DNA from: Ectothiorhodospiraceae bacterium
Lineage (GTDB): Bacteria > Pseudomonadota > Gammaproteobacteria > XJ16 > Halofilaceae
Assembly (NCBI GenBank): GCA_007134775.1
Contig: SLKC01000071.1
Coordinates: 1-64,000 of the forward strand
Direction: 5' to 3'
Length of the DNA stretch: 64,000 nucleotides
How positions within the stretch are numbered: the first letter of the stretch is position 1; each line of letters opens with the position of its first letter. The notes under the pieces were generated by a model. The model was not told the DNA's origin and ran no database searches. It saw only the letters and a list, made by a program, of their open reading frames with translations. Made by a program: the position numbers and the translations under genes. Below are positions 39,924 to 51,892 of this stretch, one piece after another.

Positions 39924-40811
39924 GTGACGTTGGCGGTTGGTGAGGGAGTGGACGCAGGCACCCCAGCCGCGCGGCTGGTCGCGCGATTGCGGGGACGCAG
40001 TCCGCTCGTGATGGGGGTGCTCAATGTCACGCCGGATTCGTTCTCCGATGGCGGTCGGTTCATCGAGGCCGAAGCCGCGCGCACCCGCGCCCGGGCCATG
40101 GTCGAAGAGGGTGCCGACATCATCGATGTCGGCGGCGAATCGACCCGGCCCGGCGCCGATTGGGTCGATGTGCAGACCGAGCGCGAGCGGGTCATCCCCC
40201 TGGTCGAGGCCCTGCAGCCGCTGGGCTGTCCGATCTCGGTCGATACCACCAAGGCGGAGATCATGGCCGAGGCGGCCGCCGCCGGTGCGGCGATGATCAA
40301 CGATGTCCGGGCCCTGCGCGGCGAGGGCGCTGCCGCGGCGGTTGCAGCGTCGGAAGTGGCTGTCTGCCTGATGCACATGCAGGGTGAGCCACGCACGATG
40401 CAGCGTCATCCGTACTACGTCGACGTGGTCGGCGAGGTTGGCGATTTCCTCGCCGAGAGAGTGGGCGTGTGTGAACAGCACGGTATTGCCGCCGAGCGGA
40501 TCGTCGTCGATCCCGGATTCGGCTTCGGCAAGACGTTGACACACAATCTCGAGCTCCTTGCCGGACTCGAGGGGCTCGCCGAGCGTCTCGGTAAACCGGT
40601 TCTTGTGGGGATGTCGCGCAAACGCATGATTGGCACGATCCTGGGAGACGCACCGCTGGATCGGCGCCTGTACGGCAGCGTCGCGGCCGCTGTGATCGCC
40701 GTCATGCAGGGGGCGCGGATCGTGCGCGCCCATGATGTCGGCGCCACGCGTGATGCCCTGGCCGTGGTGAACGCCGTCGATGGCGCTCGCTCCGAGCGAA
40801 CGGCGGCCTGA
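39924..40811 (+). CDS. folP: Dihydropteroate synthase
   Basis: 295 residues from GTG 39924; TTG 39930 is better spaced from GGGAGG and may be the true start. Joins p-aminobenzoate to dihydropterin pyrophosphate in folate synthesis; the sulfonamide target. Signatures: [74 protein letters not shown] and [10 protein letters not shown]. ftsH-folP-glmM is the conserved order; glmM starts 5 bases after the stop. Confidence 0.95.
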   Translation: MTLAVGEGVDAGTPAARLVARLRGRSPLVMGVLNVTPDSFSDGGRFIEAEAARTRARAMVEEGADIIDVGGESTRPGADWVDVQTERERVIPLVEALQPLGCPISVDTTKAEIMAEAAAAGAAMINDVRALRGEGAAAAVAASEVAVCLMHMQGEPRTMQRHPYYVDVVGEVGDFLAERVGVCEQHGIAAERIVVDPGFGFGKTLTHNLELLAGLEGLAERLGKPVLVGMSRKRMIGTILGDAPLDRRLYGSVAAAVIAVMQGARIVRAHDVGATRDALAVVNAVDGARSERTAA

Positions 40812-40816
40812 GGCCG

Positions 40817-42157
40817 ATGGGGACACGCCGCTACTTCGGTACCGACGGGATTCGCGGGTGCGTCGGAACGCCACCGATGACGGCCGAGTTCGTGCTGCAC
40901 CTCGGGTGGGCCGCCGGGCGCGTGCTCGCGGAGGCGGGTGAGACCGAGGTGCTCATCGGCAAGGATACCCGATTGTCGGGTTATCTCTTCGAGTCGGCGC
41001 TTGAGGCCGGCCTTGCTTCCGCGGGTGTCAATACCTGGCTGGTCGGTCCCATGCCGACGCCGGCGGTGGCTCATCTTACCCGTACCTTTCGCGTCGGCGC
41101 CGGTGTGGTGATCAGCGCCTCACACAATCCCTTCCAGGATAACGGCGTCAAGTTCTTCTCGTCCCGGGGCACGAAGCTGGCGGACGCGACCGAGGCCGCC
41201 ATCGAGGCGCGCCTCGATGAGCCGATGACGACGGTCTCGCCGCGCGATCTGGGGCGAGCGCGACGCGTCGAGGATGCCAGTGGCCGCTACATCGAATTCT
41301 GCAAGAGTACGATCCCGTTCGGTACCGATCTGCGCGGTCTGCGTCTGGTGGTCGATAGTGCGCATGGCGCCGATTACGCCATTGCGCCACGGGTATTCCG
41401 CGAACTCGGCGCTGACGTGGTTGCCATCGGCTCCGAGCCTGACGGCCTCAACATCAACGCGGGTTGCGGGGCAACGGATACCGCCCTGCTGGCGGAGACC
41501 GTTGTAGCGGAAGGCGCCGACGCCGGCATCGCCCTGGACGGCGATGGTGATCGCGTGATCATGGTCGATCACCACGGTGCGGTAGTCGACGGCGACGGCC
41601 TGCTCCTGATCCTGGCAGTGGCGCGCGCCGAAGCCGAGCAACTCAATGGCGGAGTGGTCGGCACCCAGATGTCGAATCTCGGCCTCGAGAAGGCGCTGGC
41701 AAATCACGGGATCCCCTTCGCGCGGAGTGCAGTCGGCGATCGCTTCGTCCTTGAACTGCTCCATGAACAGGGCTGGAAACTGGGTGGTGAGTCCTCGGGG
41801 CACATCGTCTTGCTCGATCGCACGACAACCGGAGACGGCATTGTCTCGGCGCTCCAGATCCTCGCACGGATGGTCGATACCGGGCACTCGCTGGCCGAAC
41901 TCGCGTCCGCGCTCGAACGCTATCCGCAGGTGCTGATCAACGTCCCCGTCTCCCAACGGGTAGAACCCGCAGACCATGCCGGTGTGCGTCAGGCGCTGCA
42001 GTCGGTCGAGACCGCGCTGGGCGATGAGGGCCGCGTCCTGTTGCGCCCTTCGGGTACGGAGCCACTCGTGCGGGTGATGGTCGAGGGGCCGGAACACGCC
42101 GAGGTTCGGACCCATGCCGAAACCATTGCCTCGGCCGTACGGGGTGCCTTCGGCTGA
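40817..42157 (+). CDS. glmM: Phosphoglucosamine mutase
   Basis: 446 residues. Interconverts glucosamine-6-phosphate and glucosamine-1-phosphate for UDP-GlcNAc. The phosphoserine is Ser102 in [18 protein letters not shown], the Mg loop is [13 protein letters not shown] and the C-terminal phosphate-binding loop is [16 protein letters not shown]. No unusual features. Confidence 0.97.
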   Translation: MGTRRYFGTDGIRGCVGTPPMTAEFVLHLGWAAGRVLAEAGETEVLIGKDTRLSGYLFESALEAGLASAGVNTWLVGPMPTPAVAHLTRTFRVGAGVVISASHNPFQDNGVKFFSSRGTKLADATEAAIEARLDEPMTTVSPRDLGRARRVEDASGRYIEFCKSTIPFGTDLRGLRLVVDSAHGADYAIAPRVFRELGADVVAIGSEPDGLNINAGCGATDTALLAETVVAEGADAGIALDGDGDRVIMVDHHGAVVDGDGLLLILAVARAEAEQLNGGVVGTQMSNLGLEKALANHGIPFARSAVGDRFVLELLHEQGWKLGGESSGHIVLLDRTTTGDGIVSALQILARMVDTGHSLAELASALERYPQVLINVPVSQRVEPADHAGVRQALQSVETALGDEGRVLLRPSGTEPLVRVMVEGPEHAEVRTHAETIASAVRGAFG

Positions 42158-42197
42158 TGCGCGGTGGCGCAACTGCCGGCGTTGTCGAACAGGGAAA

Positions 42198-42226
42198 TTG
42201 ATTTGTCCCACTGGTAACGGTACCCT
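42198..42226 (+). promoter_or_regulatory. Candidate sigma70 promoter for tpiA-secG
   Basis: TTGATT (42198-42203), 17-base spacer and TACCCT (42221-42226) in the 97-base gap after glmM. The -10 is a poor match. Confidence 0.35.
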
Positions 42227-42254
42227 TGCGCCCGCCCGTTGAGAGGTTGAGGCC

Positions 42255-43028
42255 ATGATGCGCCGCCCGCTGGTTGCCGGAAACTGGAAGCTGAACGGAA
42301 GTCGTGCGCAGACGACGGATCTGGTGGCCGCATCGATGCGGCTGGCGGATCAGCACGATGAGATCGAGTGCGTGGTCTGCCCGCCGAACGTGTATCTCCA
42401 GCAGGCGGTGGATCAGGCAACCGGGAGCCGGCTGGAAGTCGGTGCGCAGGACGCCTCCGACCACGAGGCGGGTGCCTTTACCGGTGAGGTCTCGGCGGGA
42501 ATGCTGGGTGATGTCGGCTGCAGCTATGTCATTGTCGGCCACTCCGAGCGCCGCGAGCGGCACGCTGAGGATGATGTGCTGGTCGCTGCCAAGTTCGCTG
42601 CGACAGTGCGGGCGGGACTGGCGCCCATCCTCTGTATCGGCGAATCGCTTGCCGATCGCGATGATGGCAGGGCTGCCGATGTCGTCGCCGGTCAACTGCG
42701 TGCGGTCGTCGACATGGTCGGCGCTACCGGTTTCGGGGCAGGTGTCGTTGCCTACGAGCCCGTATGGGCAATCGGGACCGGTCGCAGCGCGGATGCCGAT
42801 GCGGCGCAGGAGATTCATGCGCTGATCCGTCGCGTGCTCGCGGAGACCGATCATGCTCTCGCTGAGCGCACACGCATCGTCTATGGCGGCAGTGTGAAGG
42901 TCGGTAATGCGGCCGAGCTGTTTTCCCGGCCCGATATTGACGGTGCGCTTGTGGGTGGTGCTTCACTCGATGCCGAGCAGTTCACTGCGATCGGTCGCGC
43001 CGCCGGCGCACGCGCGCACCCGGAATGA
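42255..43028 (+). CDS. tpiA: Triosephosphate isomerase
   Basis: 257 residues (ATG 42255; a second ATG follows at once). Glycolytic TIM barrel with Lys12 in GNWKLNGS, catalytic His96 in VGHSERR, catalytic Glu168 in AYEPVWAIGTG and the C-terminal phosphate loop VYGGSVKVGN plus LVGGASLD. It lies between glmM and secG, as in pseudomonads. Confidence 0.97.
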   Translation: MMRRPLVAGNWKLNGSRAQTTDLVAASMRLADQHDEIECVVCPPNVYLQQAVDQATGSRLEVGAQDASDHEAGAFTGEVSAGMLGDVGCSYVIVGHSERRERHAEDDVLVAAKFAATVRAGLAPILCIGESLADRDDGRAADVVAGQLRAVVDMVGATGFGAGVVAYEPVWAIGTGRSADADAAQEIHALIRRVLAETDHALAERTRIVYGGSVKVGNAAELFSRPDIDGALVGGASLDAEQFTAIGRAAGARAHPE

Positions 43029-43034
43029 GGTAAA

Positions 43035-43409
43035 ATGGAAACGATTGTTCTCGGTATCCATGTAATTCTGGCGATCACCACGGTCGTTCTCGTGCTCCTG
43101 CAACAGGGCAAGGGGGCGGACGCCGGAGCTGCATTCGGTAGCGGCGCGTCCGGTACGGTTTTCGGTGCCGGCGGGCCAGGCACGTTTCTGCAGAAGATGA
43201 CGACGCTGGTCGCAACCGCGTTTTTTGCAACCAGTCTCACTCTGGCAGTGATGGCGGCCCATCGCTCGGACGCGCCGAGTGTGGTCGAGGATGCGGGCCC
43301 CGCGGAAATGGGTGAGGAGCTTCCTGGGGCCGACGATGTGCCCGTGATGGATGACTCGTCGGAAGTGGACGAGGGCGAAACGGATTTGCCCCCCATCGAC
43401 GAGGAGTGA
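43035..43409 (+). CDS. secG: Preprotein translocase subunit SecG
   Basis: 124 residues. First membrane helix about 2-20 (ETIVLGIHVILAITTVVLVLLQQGKGADAGAAFG), a Gly-rich linker GSGASGTVFGAGGPGTFLQKMT, and a second helix about 56-75. The last 45 residues form an acidic tail (VEDAGPAEMGEELPGADDV...), longer than in E. coli. Accessory subunit of SecYEG. Immediately followed by tRNA-Leu, as in E. coli and Pseudomonas. A GGGCAC/GTGCCC stem lies at 43434-43449, without a T-run. Confidence 0.94.
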   Translation: METIVLGIHVILAITTVVLVLLQQGKGADAGAAFGSGASGTVFGAGGPGTFLQKMTTLVATAFFATSLTLAVMAAHRSDAPSVVEDAGPAEMGEELPGADDVPVMDDSSEVDEGETDLPPIDEE

Positions 43410-43473
43410 TCCCGCGAGTTAAGCTACGAAGTCGGGCACGAAGGTGCCCCTTGAGCAAGTCAAAGATTGCATT

Positions 43474-43559
43474 GCCGACGTGGCGGAATTGGTAGACGCG
43501 CTATCTTGAGGGGGTAGTGGCCACTGGCCGTCCCGGTTCGAGTCCGGGCGTCGGCACCA
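43474..43559 (+). tRNA. leuU: tRNA-Leu (anticodon GAG)
   Basis: 86 bases including encoded CCA. Acceptor GCCGACG/CGTCGGC, anticodon stem CTATC/GGTAG with loop TTGAGGG and anticodon GAG at 43508-43510, a long variable arm (TGGCCACTGGCCG), T stem CCCGG/CCGGG with TTCGAGT. The long variable arm and the secG neighbour confirm tRNA-Leu. Confidence 0.97.
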
Positions 43560-43657
43560 TCATTAGCCGTTGTGTTATTCTCGGTCCCATCGGACGCAAC
43601 GGCACAGCCCGAATGCCAAGCGGGCATTGGCCGGCCGGAGCCGTTGAGGGGAGACGC

Positions 43658-44014
43658 ATGATCGCCAACTATCTGCCGATCCTCATGTTCGTCATGGTCG
43701 GGCTCTTCATCGGGGTGATTACCCTGATTCTCGGCAAGGCGATCGGACCGCATCGACCGGATCGCGAAAAGACCTCTCCCTATGAATGCGGCTTCGAGGC
43801 TTTCGAAGATTCCCGGATGAAGTTCGACGTCCGGTTCTATCTCGTTGCGATTCTCTTCATTATCTTCGATCTCGAAATCGCTTTCCTCTTTCCCTGGGCG
43901 GTCTCGCTCGACGCGATCGGTCTGGAGGGCTTCCTGGCCATGGCGATTTTCCTCGCCATCCTCGTGGTCGGCTTCATCTACGAGTGGAAGAAGGGGGCTC
44001 TGGAATGGGAGTAG
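43658..44014 (+). CDS. nuoA: NADH-quinone oxidoreductase subunit A
   Basis: 118 residues from ATG 43658, preceded by GAGGGGAGA. Three membrane helices (about 5-25, 62-82, 90-110) with the conserved loop [39 protein letters not shown]. Membrane-arm subunit at the quinone channel of complex I and first gene of a complete nuoA-N operon. The 98-base gap to tRNA-Leu holds a hairpin AATGCC/GGCATT (43612-43628) but no clear promoter; the operon may be read from further upstream. It overlaps nuoB by 10 bases. Confidence 0.96.
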   Translation: MIANYLPILMFVMVGLFIGVITLILGKAIGPHRPDREKTSPYECGFEAFEDSRMKFDVRFYLVAILFIIFDLEIAFLFPWAVSLDAIGLEGFLAMAIFLAILVVGFIYEWKKGALEWE

Positions 44015-44481
44015 AAGGCGTTCTGGAGAAGGGGTTCGTCACCACTTCCGCCGACAAGGTCATCAACTGGGCACGGACTGGCTCCCTCTGGCCGATGACG
44101 TTCGGGTTGGCCTGTTGTGCGGTCGAGATGATGCACGCGGGGGCCGCGCGGTACGATCTGGACCGATTCGGCATCATCTTCCGTCCCAGTCCGCGCCAAT
44201 CCGACCTGATGATTGTCGCCGGCACGCTTTGCAACAAGATGGCACCGCCGTTGCGCAAGGTCTATGATCAGATGGCCGAGCCGCGCTGGGTGATCTCCAT
44301 GGGCTCCTGTGCGAATGGGGGTGGCTACTACCACTATTCCTATTCGGTGGTCCGGGGCTGTGACCGGATCGTGCCCGTGGATATCTACGTGCCCGGCTGT
44401 CCGCCGACGGCGGAGGCATTGCTGTACGGTATCCTGCAGCTCCAGAAGAAGATTCGGCGGACCAACACCATCGCACGCTGA
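44005..44481 (+). CDS. nuoB: NADH-quinone oxidoreductase subunit B
   Basis: 158 residues from ATG 44005, inside the end of nuoA. Peripheral-arm subunit holding the N2 [4Fe-4S] cluster next to quinone: tandem Cys37-Cys38 in [15 protein letters not shown], the third Cys in [19 protein letters not shown], and the fourth in [16 protein letters not shown]. All four ligands are present. Confidence 0.97.
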   Translation: MGVEGVLEKGFVTTSADKVINWARTGSLWPMTFGLACCAVEMMHAGAARYDLDRFGIIFRPSPRQSDLMIVAGTLCNKMAPPLRKVYDQMAEPRWVISMGSCANGGGYYHYSYSVVRGCDRIVPVDIYVPGCPPTAEALLYGILQLQKKIRRTNTIAR

Positions 44482-44510
44482 GAAGGGGTGCGGGGCACCG
44501 GGAGGGTTTG

Positions 44511-45236
44511 ATGTCGGAGCGTGTGCAGCGACTGTCGGCGGCTCTTGCCGAGCGCTTGGGTAGTGCGATTGCCGATAGCCGAATCGCCCTTGGCGAGGTC
44601 ACGATCGAAGTCCATGCGGACGACCTGCTCAATGTGTGCACCGCCCTGCGCGATGAAGAGCCCTTCCGCTTCGACCAACTAACGGATCTCTGCGGGGTCG
44701 ATTATCTCTATTACGGCATTGATGAATGGCGGCGCGGAGAGAATACGGGGAGCGGTTATTCGCGTGGCGTAACCGATACCAGCAGTACTGGGCGTCTGAC
44801 CTTCGGGGATGAGAATCCGCAGCCGGAACTTGACCACCCGCGGTTCGCGGCGGTGATCCATCTCCTGTCGTTGCCGCATAACCAGCGCTTGCGTATCCGC
44901 TGCTACGGACCGGACGACGAGGCGCCGGTGTTGCCGACCCTGACCGGGATCTGGCCCGGCGCCAATTGGTTCGAACGCGAGGCCTTCGATCTGTTCGGCA
45001 TTTTGTTCGACGGCCATCCGGATCTTCGGCGCATCCTGACCGACTACGGTTTCGTCGGGCATCCGTTCCGCAAGGATTTCCCGCTGATCGGCCACGTCGA
45101 GGTCCGATTCGATCCCGAGCGTAACCGCGTCGTTTATGAACCGGTGACGATCGAGCCGCGAGTGACGGTGCCGCGGGTTATCCGCGAAGACAATCGCTAC
45201 ACCCGTCCGGCAGAGGAAGGCGACAGTAATGCCTGA
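44511..45236 (+). CDS. nuoC: NADH-quinone oxidoreductase subunit C
   Basis: 241 residues from ATG 44511 (GGGAGG just upstream; TTG 44508 is in frame). Signatures [62 protein letters not shown]. Separate from NuoD, unlike the fused NuoCD of enterobacteria. The acidic insertion around [27 protein letters not shown] is of the beta/xanthomonad type. It overlaps nuoD by 8 bases. Confidence 0.96.
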   Translation: MSERVQRLSAALAERLGSAIADSRIALGEVTIEVHADDLLNVCTALRDEEPFRFDQLTDLCGVDYLYYGIDEWRRGENTGSGYSRGVTDTSSTGRLTFGDENPQPELDHPRFAAVIHLLSLPHNQRLRIRCYGPDDEAPVLPTLTGIWPGANWFEREAFDLFGILFDGHPDLRRILTDYGFVGHPFRKDFPLIGHVEVRFDPERNRVVYEPVTIEPRVTVPRVIREDNRYTRPAEEGDSNA

Positions 45237-46482
45237 GATCCAGAGCTATACGCTGAACTTCGGGCCGCAGCATCCCGCGGCGCACGGGGTTCTGCGCCTG
45301 GTCCTCGAAATGGAGGGCGAGGTCGTACAACGCGCCGACCCCCATGTGGGGCTGCTGCACAGGGCGACGGAGAAGCTCGCCGAGACCAAGCCGTATTTGC
45401 ACAGTGTCGGCTACATGGACCGCCTCGATTACGTGTCGATGATGTGCAACGAGCACGGCTATGTGCTCGCTATTGAGAAGCTGCTCGAGGTCGAGCCGCC
45501 GATCCGTGCCCAGTATATCCGCGTGATGTTCGATGAGATCACGCGGTTGCTCAACCATCTGCTCTGGATCGGTGCCCATGGCCTCGATATTGGCGCGATG
45601 ACCGTGTTCCTCTACGCCTTCCGCGAGCGCGAGGAACTCATGGACTGCTACGAGGCCGTCTCCGGCGCCCGCATGCATGCGAAGTACTACCGTCCGGGTG
45701 GGGTGCACCGCGATCTGCCCGATCGCATGCCGAAGTACGAGGTATCGCGGTGGCGCTCGAAGCGGGAGGTACAGAAGCTCAACGCGGCCCGCGAGGGCTC
45801 GATGCTCGATTTCATTGATGCTTTCTGTGAACGCTTCCCGGCCAGTATCGACGAATTCGAGACCCTTCTGACCGATAATCGGATCTGGAAACAGCGCACG
45901 GTCGACATCGCCGTGGTGCCCCCGGAGCGGGCGATCGAGCTGGGCTTTACCGGCCCGATGCTGCGTGGGTCCGGCGTAGAGTGGGATCTGCGCAAGAAGC
46001 AGCCCTACGAAGTGTACGACCGAATGGATTTTGACATCCCGGTCGGAACGAATGGTGACTGCTACGATCGCTACCTCGTGCGCGTTGAGGAGATGCGCCA
46101 ATCGGTGCGCATCATCAAGCAGTGTGTCGACTGGCTGCGCGAGAACCCGGGTCCGGTGATGATCGACGACCGCAAGATCGCGCCACCCGCCCGCGAAGAA
46201 ATGAAGGCGGATATGGAGGCGCTGATCCACCATTTCAAATTCTTCACCGAGGGCTTTTCGGTGCCGGCCGGTGAGGCGTACGCGGCCGTGGAGGCACCAA
46301 AGGGCGAGTTCGGGTGTTACATGATTTCCGATGGTGCCAACAAGCCGTATCGAGTCAAGATTCGGGCCCCCGGATTCGCCCATCTGGCCAGTTTCGGCGA
46401 AATGGTGCAGGGGCATATGCTCGCTGACGTTGTCGCCGTGGTGGGCACACAGGATCTGGTGTTTGGTGAGGTGGATCGATGA
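45229..46482 (+). CDS. nuoD: NADH-quinone oxidoreductase subunit D
   Basis: 417 residues. The 49-kDa-type subunit lining the quinone pocket: [22 protein letters not shown] near the start, [39 protein letters not shown] and C-terminal [44 protein letters not shown]. Related to NiFe-hydrogenase large subunits but lacks the Ni ligands. It overlaps nuoE by 4 bases. Confidence 0.97.
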   Translation: MPEIQSYTLNFGPQHPAAHGVLRLVLEMEGEVVQRADPHVGLLHRATEKLAETKPYLHSVGYMDRLDYVSMMCNEHGYVLAIEKLLEVEPPIRAQYIRVMFDEITRLLNHLLWIGAHGLDIGAMTVFLYAFREREELMDCYEAVSGARMHAKYYRPGGVHRDLPDRMPKYEVSRWRSKREVQKLNAAREGSMLDFIDAFCERFPASIDEFETLLTDNRIWKQRTVDIAVVPPERAIELGFTGPMLRGSGVEWDLRKKQPYEVYDRMDFDIPVGTNGDCYDRYLVRVEEMRQSVRIIKQCVDWLRENPGPVMIDDRKIAPPAREEMKADMEALIHHFKFFTEGFSVPAGEAYAAVEAPKGEFGCYMISDGANKPYRVKIRAPGFAHLASFGEMVQGHMLADVVAVVGTQDLVFGEVDR

Positions 46483-46991
46483 CCGTACATGACGACGCCG
46501 AGGACAGGTCGCACCTGCTGTCGGCGGAGACCAAGGCTCATATCGACCACTGGCTGGCCAAGTTCCCCGAAGAGGGTCGGCAGTCGGCCTCGATACAGGC
46601 ACTCGTCGCAGCGCAGCACCAGAATGGCGGTTGGGTCAGCAGCGAACTCATGGACGCGGTTGCGGACTATATCGGGCTGCCGCGGGTCACGGTCTATGAA
46701 GTGGCGACCTTCTACTCGATGATCGAGACCCGCCCGGTGGGCCGCAACAGTGTGTCGATCTGTAGGAACATCTCATGCATGCTGTGTGGGGCGGATGATC
46801 TGGTCGCGCATGTCGAGCAGAAGCTCGGCTGCGAGGTGGGCGAGACGACCTCGGACGGGCGCATCTTCCTCAAGGATGAAGAGGAGTGCCTGGCGGCGTG
46901 TCGCGGCGCGCCCATGATGCAGGTCAACCATGTCTACTACACCGATCTCACCCCGGAACGGGTCGACGAGATCCTCGATTCGCTGGAGTAG
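46479..46991 (+). CDS. nuoE: NADH-quinone oxidoreductase subunit E
   Basis: 170 residues. Thioredoxin-like [2Fe-2S] subunit (N1a) of the NADH module; ligands in [16 protein letters not shown] (Cys-x4-Cys) and [16 protein letters not shown] (Cys-x3-Cys). An N-terminal helical region ([36 protein letters not shown]) precedes. Its stop is 6 bases before nuoF. Confidence 0.96.
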   Translation: MTVHDDAEDRSHLLSAETKAHIDHWLAKFPEEGRQSASIQALVAAQHQNGGWVSSELMDAVADYIGLPRVTVYEVATFYSMIETRPVGRNSVSICRNISCMLCGADDLVAHVEQKLGCEVGETTSDGRIFLKDEEECLAACRGAPMMQVNHVYYTDLTPERVDEILDSLE

Positions 46992-46997
46992 CCGGCA

Positions 46998-48305
46998 ATG
47001 CTCGACCGCAATCAGCTCAATCAGGTCTGCTTTGCGACGCTACAGTTCGATGAGCCCTGGAGCTATGAGAACTATGTCGCGATCGGCGGTTACGAGGCGT
47101 GGCAGCGCGTGCTCGCGGGCGAGCTGGACGCGGAGACCATCATCGAGGAGCTGAAGTCCTCGAACCTGCGCGGGCGCGGAGGTGCCGGCTTTCCTGTCGG
47201 TATCAAGTGGAGCTTCATGCCGCGCAATGCGCCGGGTCAGAAGTACATCGTGTGCAACTCCGATGAATCGGAACCGGGTACCTGCAAGGATCGGGATATC
47301 CTGCGATTCAACCCGCATGCGCTGATCGAGGGCATGGCGATCGGCGGGTTCGTCATGGGCGCCACTGTTGGCTACAACTACCTTCGCGGTGAATTCATGG
47401 ACGAAGTTTTCACGCGCATGGAGCAGGCACTTGCGGAGGCTTACGAGCATGGATGGCTCGGCAAGGACATCAACGGCAGCGGCGTCGATTTCGATCTGTA
47501 CAATATCCTGGGCGCGGGAGCCTATATCTGCGGCGAGGAAACGGCACTGCTGGAGTCGCTCGAGGGCAGCAAGGGCCTGCCACGCTTCAAGCCCCCCTTT
47601 CCTGCCCAGTACGGGCTGTATGGCAAGCCGACGACGGTAAACAACACGGAAAGCCTCGCCTCGGTACCCACTGTGCTGCGCCGGGGGGCACGCTGGTTTG
47701 CCGACCTCGGTGTGGAGAACGCGGGGGGCGCGAAGGTGTTTTCCGTGTCCGGCCATGTGAACGCGCCGGGTAACTTTGAGATCCCGATGGGGACCCCGTT
47801 CGCCGATCTGCTTGAACTGGCGGGAGGCGTGCGCCAGGGGCGCAAACTGAAGGCCGTCATCCCTGGCGGTTCATCGGTGCCGGTTGTGCCGGCGAGCACG
47901 ATGCTCGACGTGACGATGGATTACGATGCGATTACCCGGGCCGGGTCGATGCTCGGATCCGGTGCCGTAATCGTGATGGATGAGACCACGGATATGGTGG
48001 AAGCATTGCGGCGGATTTCGCGTTTCTACATGGCCGAGTCCTGCGGACAATGCACGCCCTGTCGTGAGGGCACTGGCTGGGTCTATCGGGTGCTGACACG
48101 CATTGTTCGTGGACAGGGGAAGCACGAGGACCTCGAACGCCTTGACCACGTGGCGCGCCGCATCGAGGGACGCACAATCTGTGCGCTGGGCGATGCGGCT
48201 GCGATGCCGGTGCGCAGTTTTCTGCGGCATTTCCGGCCGGAATTCGAACACTACATTGAGCATGGATGCAGTGTGCTGGCGGATCGGGACCGGGCAGTCG
48301 CCTGA
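46998..48305 (+). CDS. nuoF: NADH-quinone oxidoreductase subunit F
   Basis: 435 residues. NADH- and FMN-binding subunit carrying cluster N3. NADH-binding [19 protein letters not shown] near residue 55, FMN-binding [19 protein letters not shown] and [19 protein letters not shown], and the [4Fe-4S] motif [15 protein letters not shown] with a later Cys in [12 protein letters not shown]. The gap to nuoG is 117 bases, the longest within the operon, and nothing recognisable is in it. Confidence 0.97.
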   Translation: MLDRNQLNQVCFATLQFDEPWSYENYVAIGGYEAWQRVLAGELDAETIIEELKSSNLRGRGGAGFPVGIKWSFMPRNAPGQKYIVCNSDESEPGTCKDRDILRFNPHALIEGMAIGGFVMGATVGYNYLRGEFMDEVFTRMEQALAEAYEHGWLGKDINGSGVDFDLYNILGAGAYICGEETALLESLEGSKGLPRFKPPFPAQYGLYGKPTTVNNTESLASVPTVLRRGARWFADLGVENAGGAKVFSVSGHVNAPGNFEIPMGTPFADLLELAGGVRQGRKLKAVIPGGSSVPVVPASTMLDVTMDYDAITRAGSMLGSGAVIVMDETTDMVEALRRISRFYMAESCGQCTPCREGTGWVYRVLTRIVRGQGKHEDLERLDHVARRIEGRTICALGDAAAMPVRSFLRHFRPEFEHYIEHGCSVLADRDRAVA

Positions 48306-48422
48306 ACGGATTCGATACCTGCACACCGCTATCCGCTACGCGAACTCGCGCGACGGGACGGGAGTGGATCGGCCGGCGCCACGGTGTGGCGCGCCTGCAA
48401 TACTCTGGGTGAACTGATCGTC

Positions 48423-50825
48423 ATGACGGAAGAACTGGTCGAAATCGAGGTCGACGGGCGCACCATTAAGGCGCGCAAGGGCTCGATGCTCATCGAGGCG
48501 ACCGATGCCGCCGGTATCGACATCCCGCGCTTCTGCTACCACAAGCACCTCTCCGTTGCCGCGAACTGCCGGATGTGTCTGGTCGAGGTGGAAAAGGCAC
48601 CGAAACCGCTGCCGGCGTGCGCGACGCCGGTCGCTGCAGGGATGAAGGTGCGAACCGAGTCGCAGCGCGCCCTCGATGCCCAGCGCGGCACGATGGAGTT
48701 CCTGCTGATCAATCATCCGCTCGACTGTCCCATCTGCGATCAGGGGGGAGAGTGCGAGCTGCAGGACCTTGCGCTCGGTTACGGGGAGGGCATATCGCGC
48801 TTTACGGAGGGCAAGCGCGCCGTAGCGGACGAGAATCTCGGCCCCCTGATCGCGACCGACATGACCCGCTGCATTCACTGCACACGGTGTGTGCGTTTTG
48901 GAACGGAAGTCGCCGGGGTCCGCGAGCTGGGTGCGACCGGGCGCGGTGAGGACATGCGAATCGGCACCTATGTCGGGCGCATGGTGACATCGGAGCTCTC
49001 CGGTAACGTCATCGACTTGTGCCCGGTGGGCGCGCTCACGAACAAGCCCGCTCGTTATACCTTCCGTCCCTGGGAGCTCGTGCAGCATCCCACCGTCTCG
49101 CCGCACGATGGTGTCGGCGCCAACCTGTTCCTGCATCAGCGCATGGATCGGGTCATGCGTGCGGTTCCCCGGGAGAACGATGCGATCAACGAGACCTGGA
49201 TTGCCGATCGGGACCGTTACAGCCATTTCGGCCTCTATGCCCCTGACCGGGTGGAGGTTCCGCTGATCAAGCGCAACGGGATCTGGGAAGAGGTCGAATG
49301 GGATGTCGCGCTTGAAGCGGTCGTCAGTGCTCTGCGCGCAAGTATCGACGCCCATGGCGGTGATGCGCTGGCTGCTCTGGTCGCGCCGACGGCCACGCTG
49401 GAGGAACAGTACCTCCTGGCGCGCCTTGTGCGGGGTCTTGGGAGCCCGCACATCGACCATCGCATGCGCCAGATGGACTTCTCCGGTGACCCTGCCGATC
49501 CCGTGATGCCGTGGCTTGGCCAATCGATCCAGCAACTTGAGGAGATCGATGCCGCACTGCTGATCGGATCGAATGTGCGCAAGGAGCAGCCGCTGCTCGC
49601 GCACCGGCTGCGAAAGGCCGTACTTGAGCGTGGCGCGCAGGTCGCCTTCGTCAACTCGCGACGCTTCGATTACCAGTACACACCAGCAGCGTACCTTACG
49701 GCGCACCCGGATGAGATGGCTGCGGAACTCGGCGGCATCTTGGTCGCGCTGAACTCGCAGACGCAGCGGTCGTTGCCGGATGGCGTTGCGCGGGCGGTCG
49801 CCGATGTCACCCCGAGCGACGAGCAGCATGCCGCCGCCGCGGCCCTCCTGCACGGGGAAACACGGACCGTCCTGCTGGGCAACCAGGCCTTCGCCCATCC
49901 AGATTTCGCTCTGTTGCGGCGCTTGACCGGAGCCATCGCGGAGCTCGCTGACGCGCGGCTGGGCTATCTTGCGGATGGTGGTAACGCCAGCGGTGCGTGG
50001 CTCGCGGGGTGCGTCCCGCATCGGGAGGCTGGGGGAAGCGAAGTGGCGGAGACGGGTGAGCCCGCCGCCCGGCTGCTGAGCCAGCCCCGGCAAGCCTACA
50101 TCCTCCATGGCGTCGAGCCTGAATTCGACAGTATCGATCCCGCAGCGGCGCTCGGCGCACTGCGATCGGCGGAGCATGTGGTGGCCATCTCCGCGTTCTA
50201 TACGGACGAAATGCTGCAATATGCGAACGTGATCCTGCCCGCGGCAACGTTCGCCGAAACAGAGGGCACCTTCGTGAATGCGGAGGGACATTGGCAGCCT
50301 GTTACGGCCGTCACGCACCCTCCGGGGGAGGCGCGGCCGGGCTGGAAGATTCTGCGCGTTCTCGGTGAGCGACTTGCGGTTACAGGATTCGATTGGTCTA
50401 GCGCCGACGAGATCCGGGCGAGCGTGAAGGCGCAATGCCGCGATATCGTGCTCGACAATCGTCTGCGGAGTAGCGAGGCGCTGGATTCACTCGCCAAACC
50501 TCGCGCCGATGGATTGGTCCGGTTCGGAGATGTCCCGATGTACTCGGTCGATCCGCTCGTGCGGCGGTCCGTACCCCTGCAAGAGGCTGCTGACGCGGGT
50601 CGTCCGATCGTTTGCATGGCACCCGAGGATGCGAGCCGGCACGGGGTCCACGGCGGGGATCGCGTCCGACTGCGCCAAGGGGACAGATATCAGCTGTTCG
50701 ATCTTGTGATCGATTCCGGGATCGCGAAAGGCTGTGTCTGGGTCCCGCTCGGTCTCGCGGAGACCGCCGTGCTCGGATCCGGCTACGGCGCGGTTGAACT
50801 GGAACGGGTAGAAGCGGCGGCATGA
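48423..50825 (+). CDS. nuoG: NADH-quinone oxidoreductase subunit G
   Basis: 800 residues from ATG 48423 ([23 protein letters not shown]); an upstream in-frame GTG at 48384 is not needed. N-terminal [2Fe-2S] ligands in [23 protein letters not shown] plus CATP, His/Cys [4Fe-4S] ligands in [19 protein letters not shown], a second [4Fe-4S] in [19 protein letters not shown] with [12 protein letters not shown]. The molybdopterin-like domain follows without the N7 cluster found in E. coli. The shorter length (E. coli about 908) fits the alpha/beta-type subunit. Confidence 0.96.
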   Translation: MTEELVEIEVDGRTIKARKGSMLIEATDAAGIDIPRFCYHKHLSVAANCRMCLVEVEKAPKPLPACATPVAAGMKVRTESQRALDAQRGTMEFLLINHPLDCPICDQGGECELQDLALGYGEGISRFTEGKRAVADENLGPLIATDMTRCIHCTRCVRFGTEVAGVRELGATGRGEDMRIGTYVGRMVTSELSGNVIDLCPVGALTNKPARYTFRPWELVQHPTVSPHDGVGANLFLHQRMDRVMRAVPRENDAINETWIADRDRYSHFGLYAPDRVEVPLIKRNGIWEEVEWDVALEAVVSALRASIDAHGGDALAALVAPTATLEEQYLLARLVRGLGSPHIDHRMRQMDFSGDPADPVMPWLGQSIQQLEEIDAALLIGSNVRKEQPLLAHRLRKAVLERGAQVAFVNSRRFDYQYTPAAYLTAHPDEMAAELGGILVALNSQTQRSLPDGVARAVADVTPSDEQHAAAAALLHGETRTVLLGNQAFAHPDFALLRRLTGAIAELADARLGYLADGGNASGAWLAGCVPHREAGGSEVAETGEPAARLLSQPRQAYILHGVEPEFDSIDPAAALGALRSAEHVVAISAFYTDEMLQYANVILPAATFAETEGTFVNAEGHWQPVTAVTHPPGEARPGWKILRVLGERLAVTGFDWSSADEIRASVKAQCRDIVLDNRLRSSEALDSLAKPRADGLVRFGDVPMYSVDPLVRRSVPLQEAADAGRPIVCMAPEDASRHGVHGGDRVRLRQGDRYQLFDLVIDSGIAKGCVWVPLGLAETAVLGSGYGAVELERVEAAA

Positions 50826-51853
50826 TGGAAGCAGCAATCACGTTCTGGTCGGGACTGCCCGAAGAGCTGAGGATCGTTGTCGAGATCCTCGCCAAGATCT
50901 TCGTGATCGTGGTCCCCGTAATGCTCGCTGTCGCCTACTTTACCTACGCTGAGCGCCGTATCGTCGGTTATATGCAGCGTCGGCGGGGACCGAACCGGGT
51001 CGGTTTCCGGGGGCTGTTGCAACCAATTGCGGACGCCCTGAAATTGCTGACCAAGGAAGTGATTCTGCCGGCGAATGCCAACCGGTTCCTCTTTTTCTTG
51101 GCGCCGATCCTCTCGCTGGCGCCGGCCCTGGCTGCGTGGGCCGTGATGCCCTTTCAGGACGGCTGGATTCTTGCGGACATCGATGCCGCGCTGCTCTATG
51201 TCCTGGCGCTGACCTCACTCGGTGTCTATGGCGTGATCATTGCGGGTTGGGCATCCAACTCGAAGTATGCGTTCCTCGGCGCCATGCGCTCGGCCGCCCA
51301 GATCGTCGCCTACGAGATCGCCATGGGATTCGCGCTCGTAGGGGTGCTTATCGTCGCGGGTACACTGAGCCTCGGTGGAATCGTCCATGGGCAGAGTGGC
51401 GGCATCTTGCACTGGTACTTCATCCCCCTGCTGCCGTTGTTTTTCGTGTACTTCATCGCGGGGGTTGCGGAAACGAATCGACTGCCGTTCGATGTCGCCG
51501 AAGGCGAGGCCGAGATCGTGGCCGGCTTTCACGTCGAGTATTCCGGGATCGCTTTCGCGTTGTTCTTCCTGGCGGAGTACGCGAACATGGTGCTGATCGC
51601 CGCGCTCGCCGCGACGCTCTTCCTGGGGGGGTGGCAGTCGCCCTTCCCGGAAGGAGTCGACGGGATCCACTGGTTCCTCATCAAGACCGCGATCATGTGC
51701 TTTTTCTATCTGTGGTTCCGAGCGACTTTCCCGCGTTATCGTTATGACCAGATCATGCGACTTGGCTGGAAGGTATTTATTCCGGTGACGATTGTCTGGA
51801 TCTTCGTCGAGGGGGTGGCTGCCTGGTTCGAATTCGGACCCTGGTTTTCGTGA
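50822..51853 (+). CDS. nuoH: NADH-quinone oxidoreductase subunit H
   Basis: 343 residues, about eight membrane helices. It forms most of the quinone chamber with NuoB and Nuo[48 protein letters not shown]-type [24 protein letters not shown], and [26 protein letters not shown]. It overlaps nuoG by 4 bases. Confidence 0.97.
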   Translation: MMEAAITFWSGLPEELRIVVEILAKIFVIVVPVMLAVAYFTYAERRIVGYMQRRRGPNRVGFRGLLQPIADALKLLTKEVILPANANRFLFFLAPILSLAPALAAWAVMPFQDGWILADIDAALLYVLALTSLGVYGVIIAGWASNSKYAFLGAMRSAAQIVAYEIAMGFALVGVLIVAGTLSLGGIVHGQSGGILHWYFIPLLPLFFVYFIAGVAETNRLPFDVAEGEAEIVAGFHVEYSGIAFALFFLAEYANMVLIAALAATLFLGGWQSPFPEGVDGIHWFLIKTAIMCFFYLWFRATFPRYRYDQIMRLGWKVFIPVTIVWIFVEGVAAWFEFGPWFS

Positions 51854-51892
51854 CTTGCGCAGTGCGGTGGCGTGAGCGGAGGTAGTGCTGCG

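Noticed and set aside
38856-40874. Long minus-strand frame opposite ftsH and folP
   Set aside because: It spans two well-supported plus-strand genes, has no ribosome site, and its composition mirrors those genes.
43460-43753. Minus-strand frame across tRNA-Leu
   Set aside because: It overlaps a clear tRNA and the nuoA start; no family.
48336-50435. 699-codon minus-strand open frame opposite nuoG
   Set aside because: Shadow frame in high-GC DNA; nuoG has all Fe-S motifs and lies in an intact operon.
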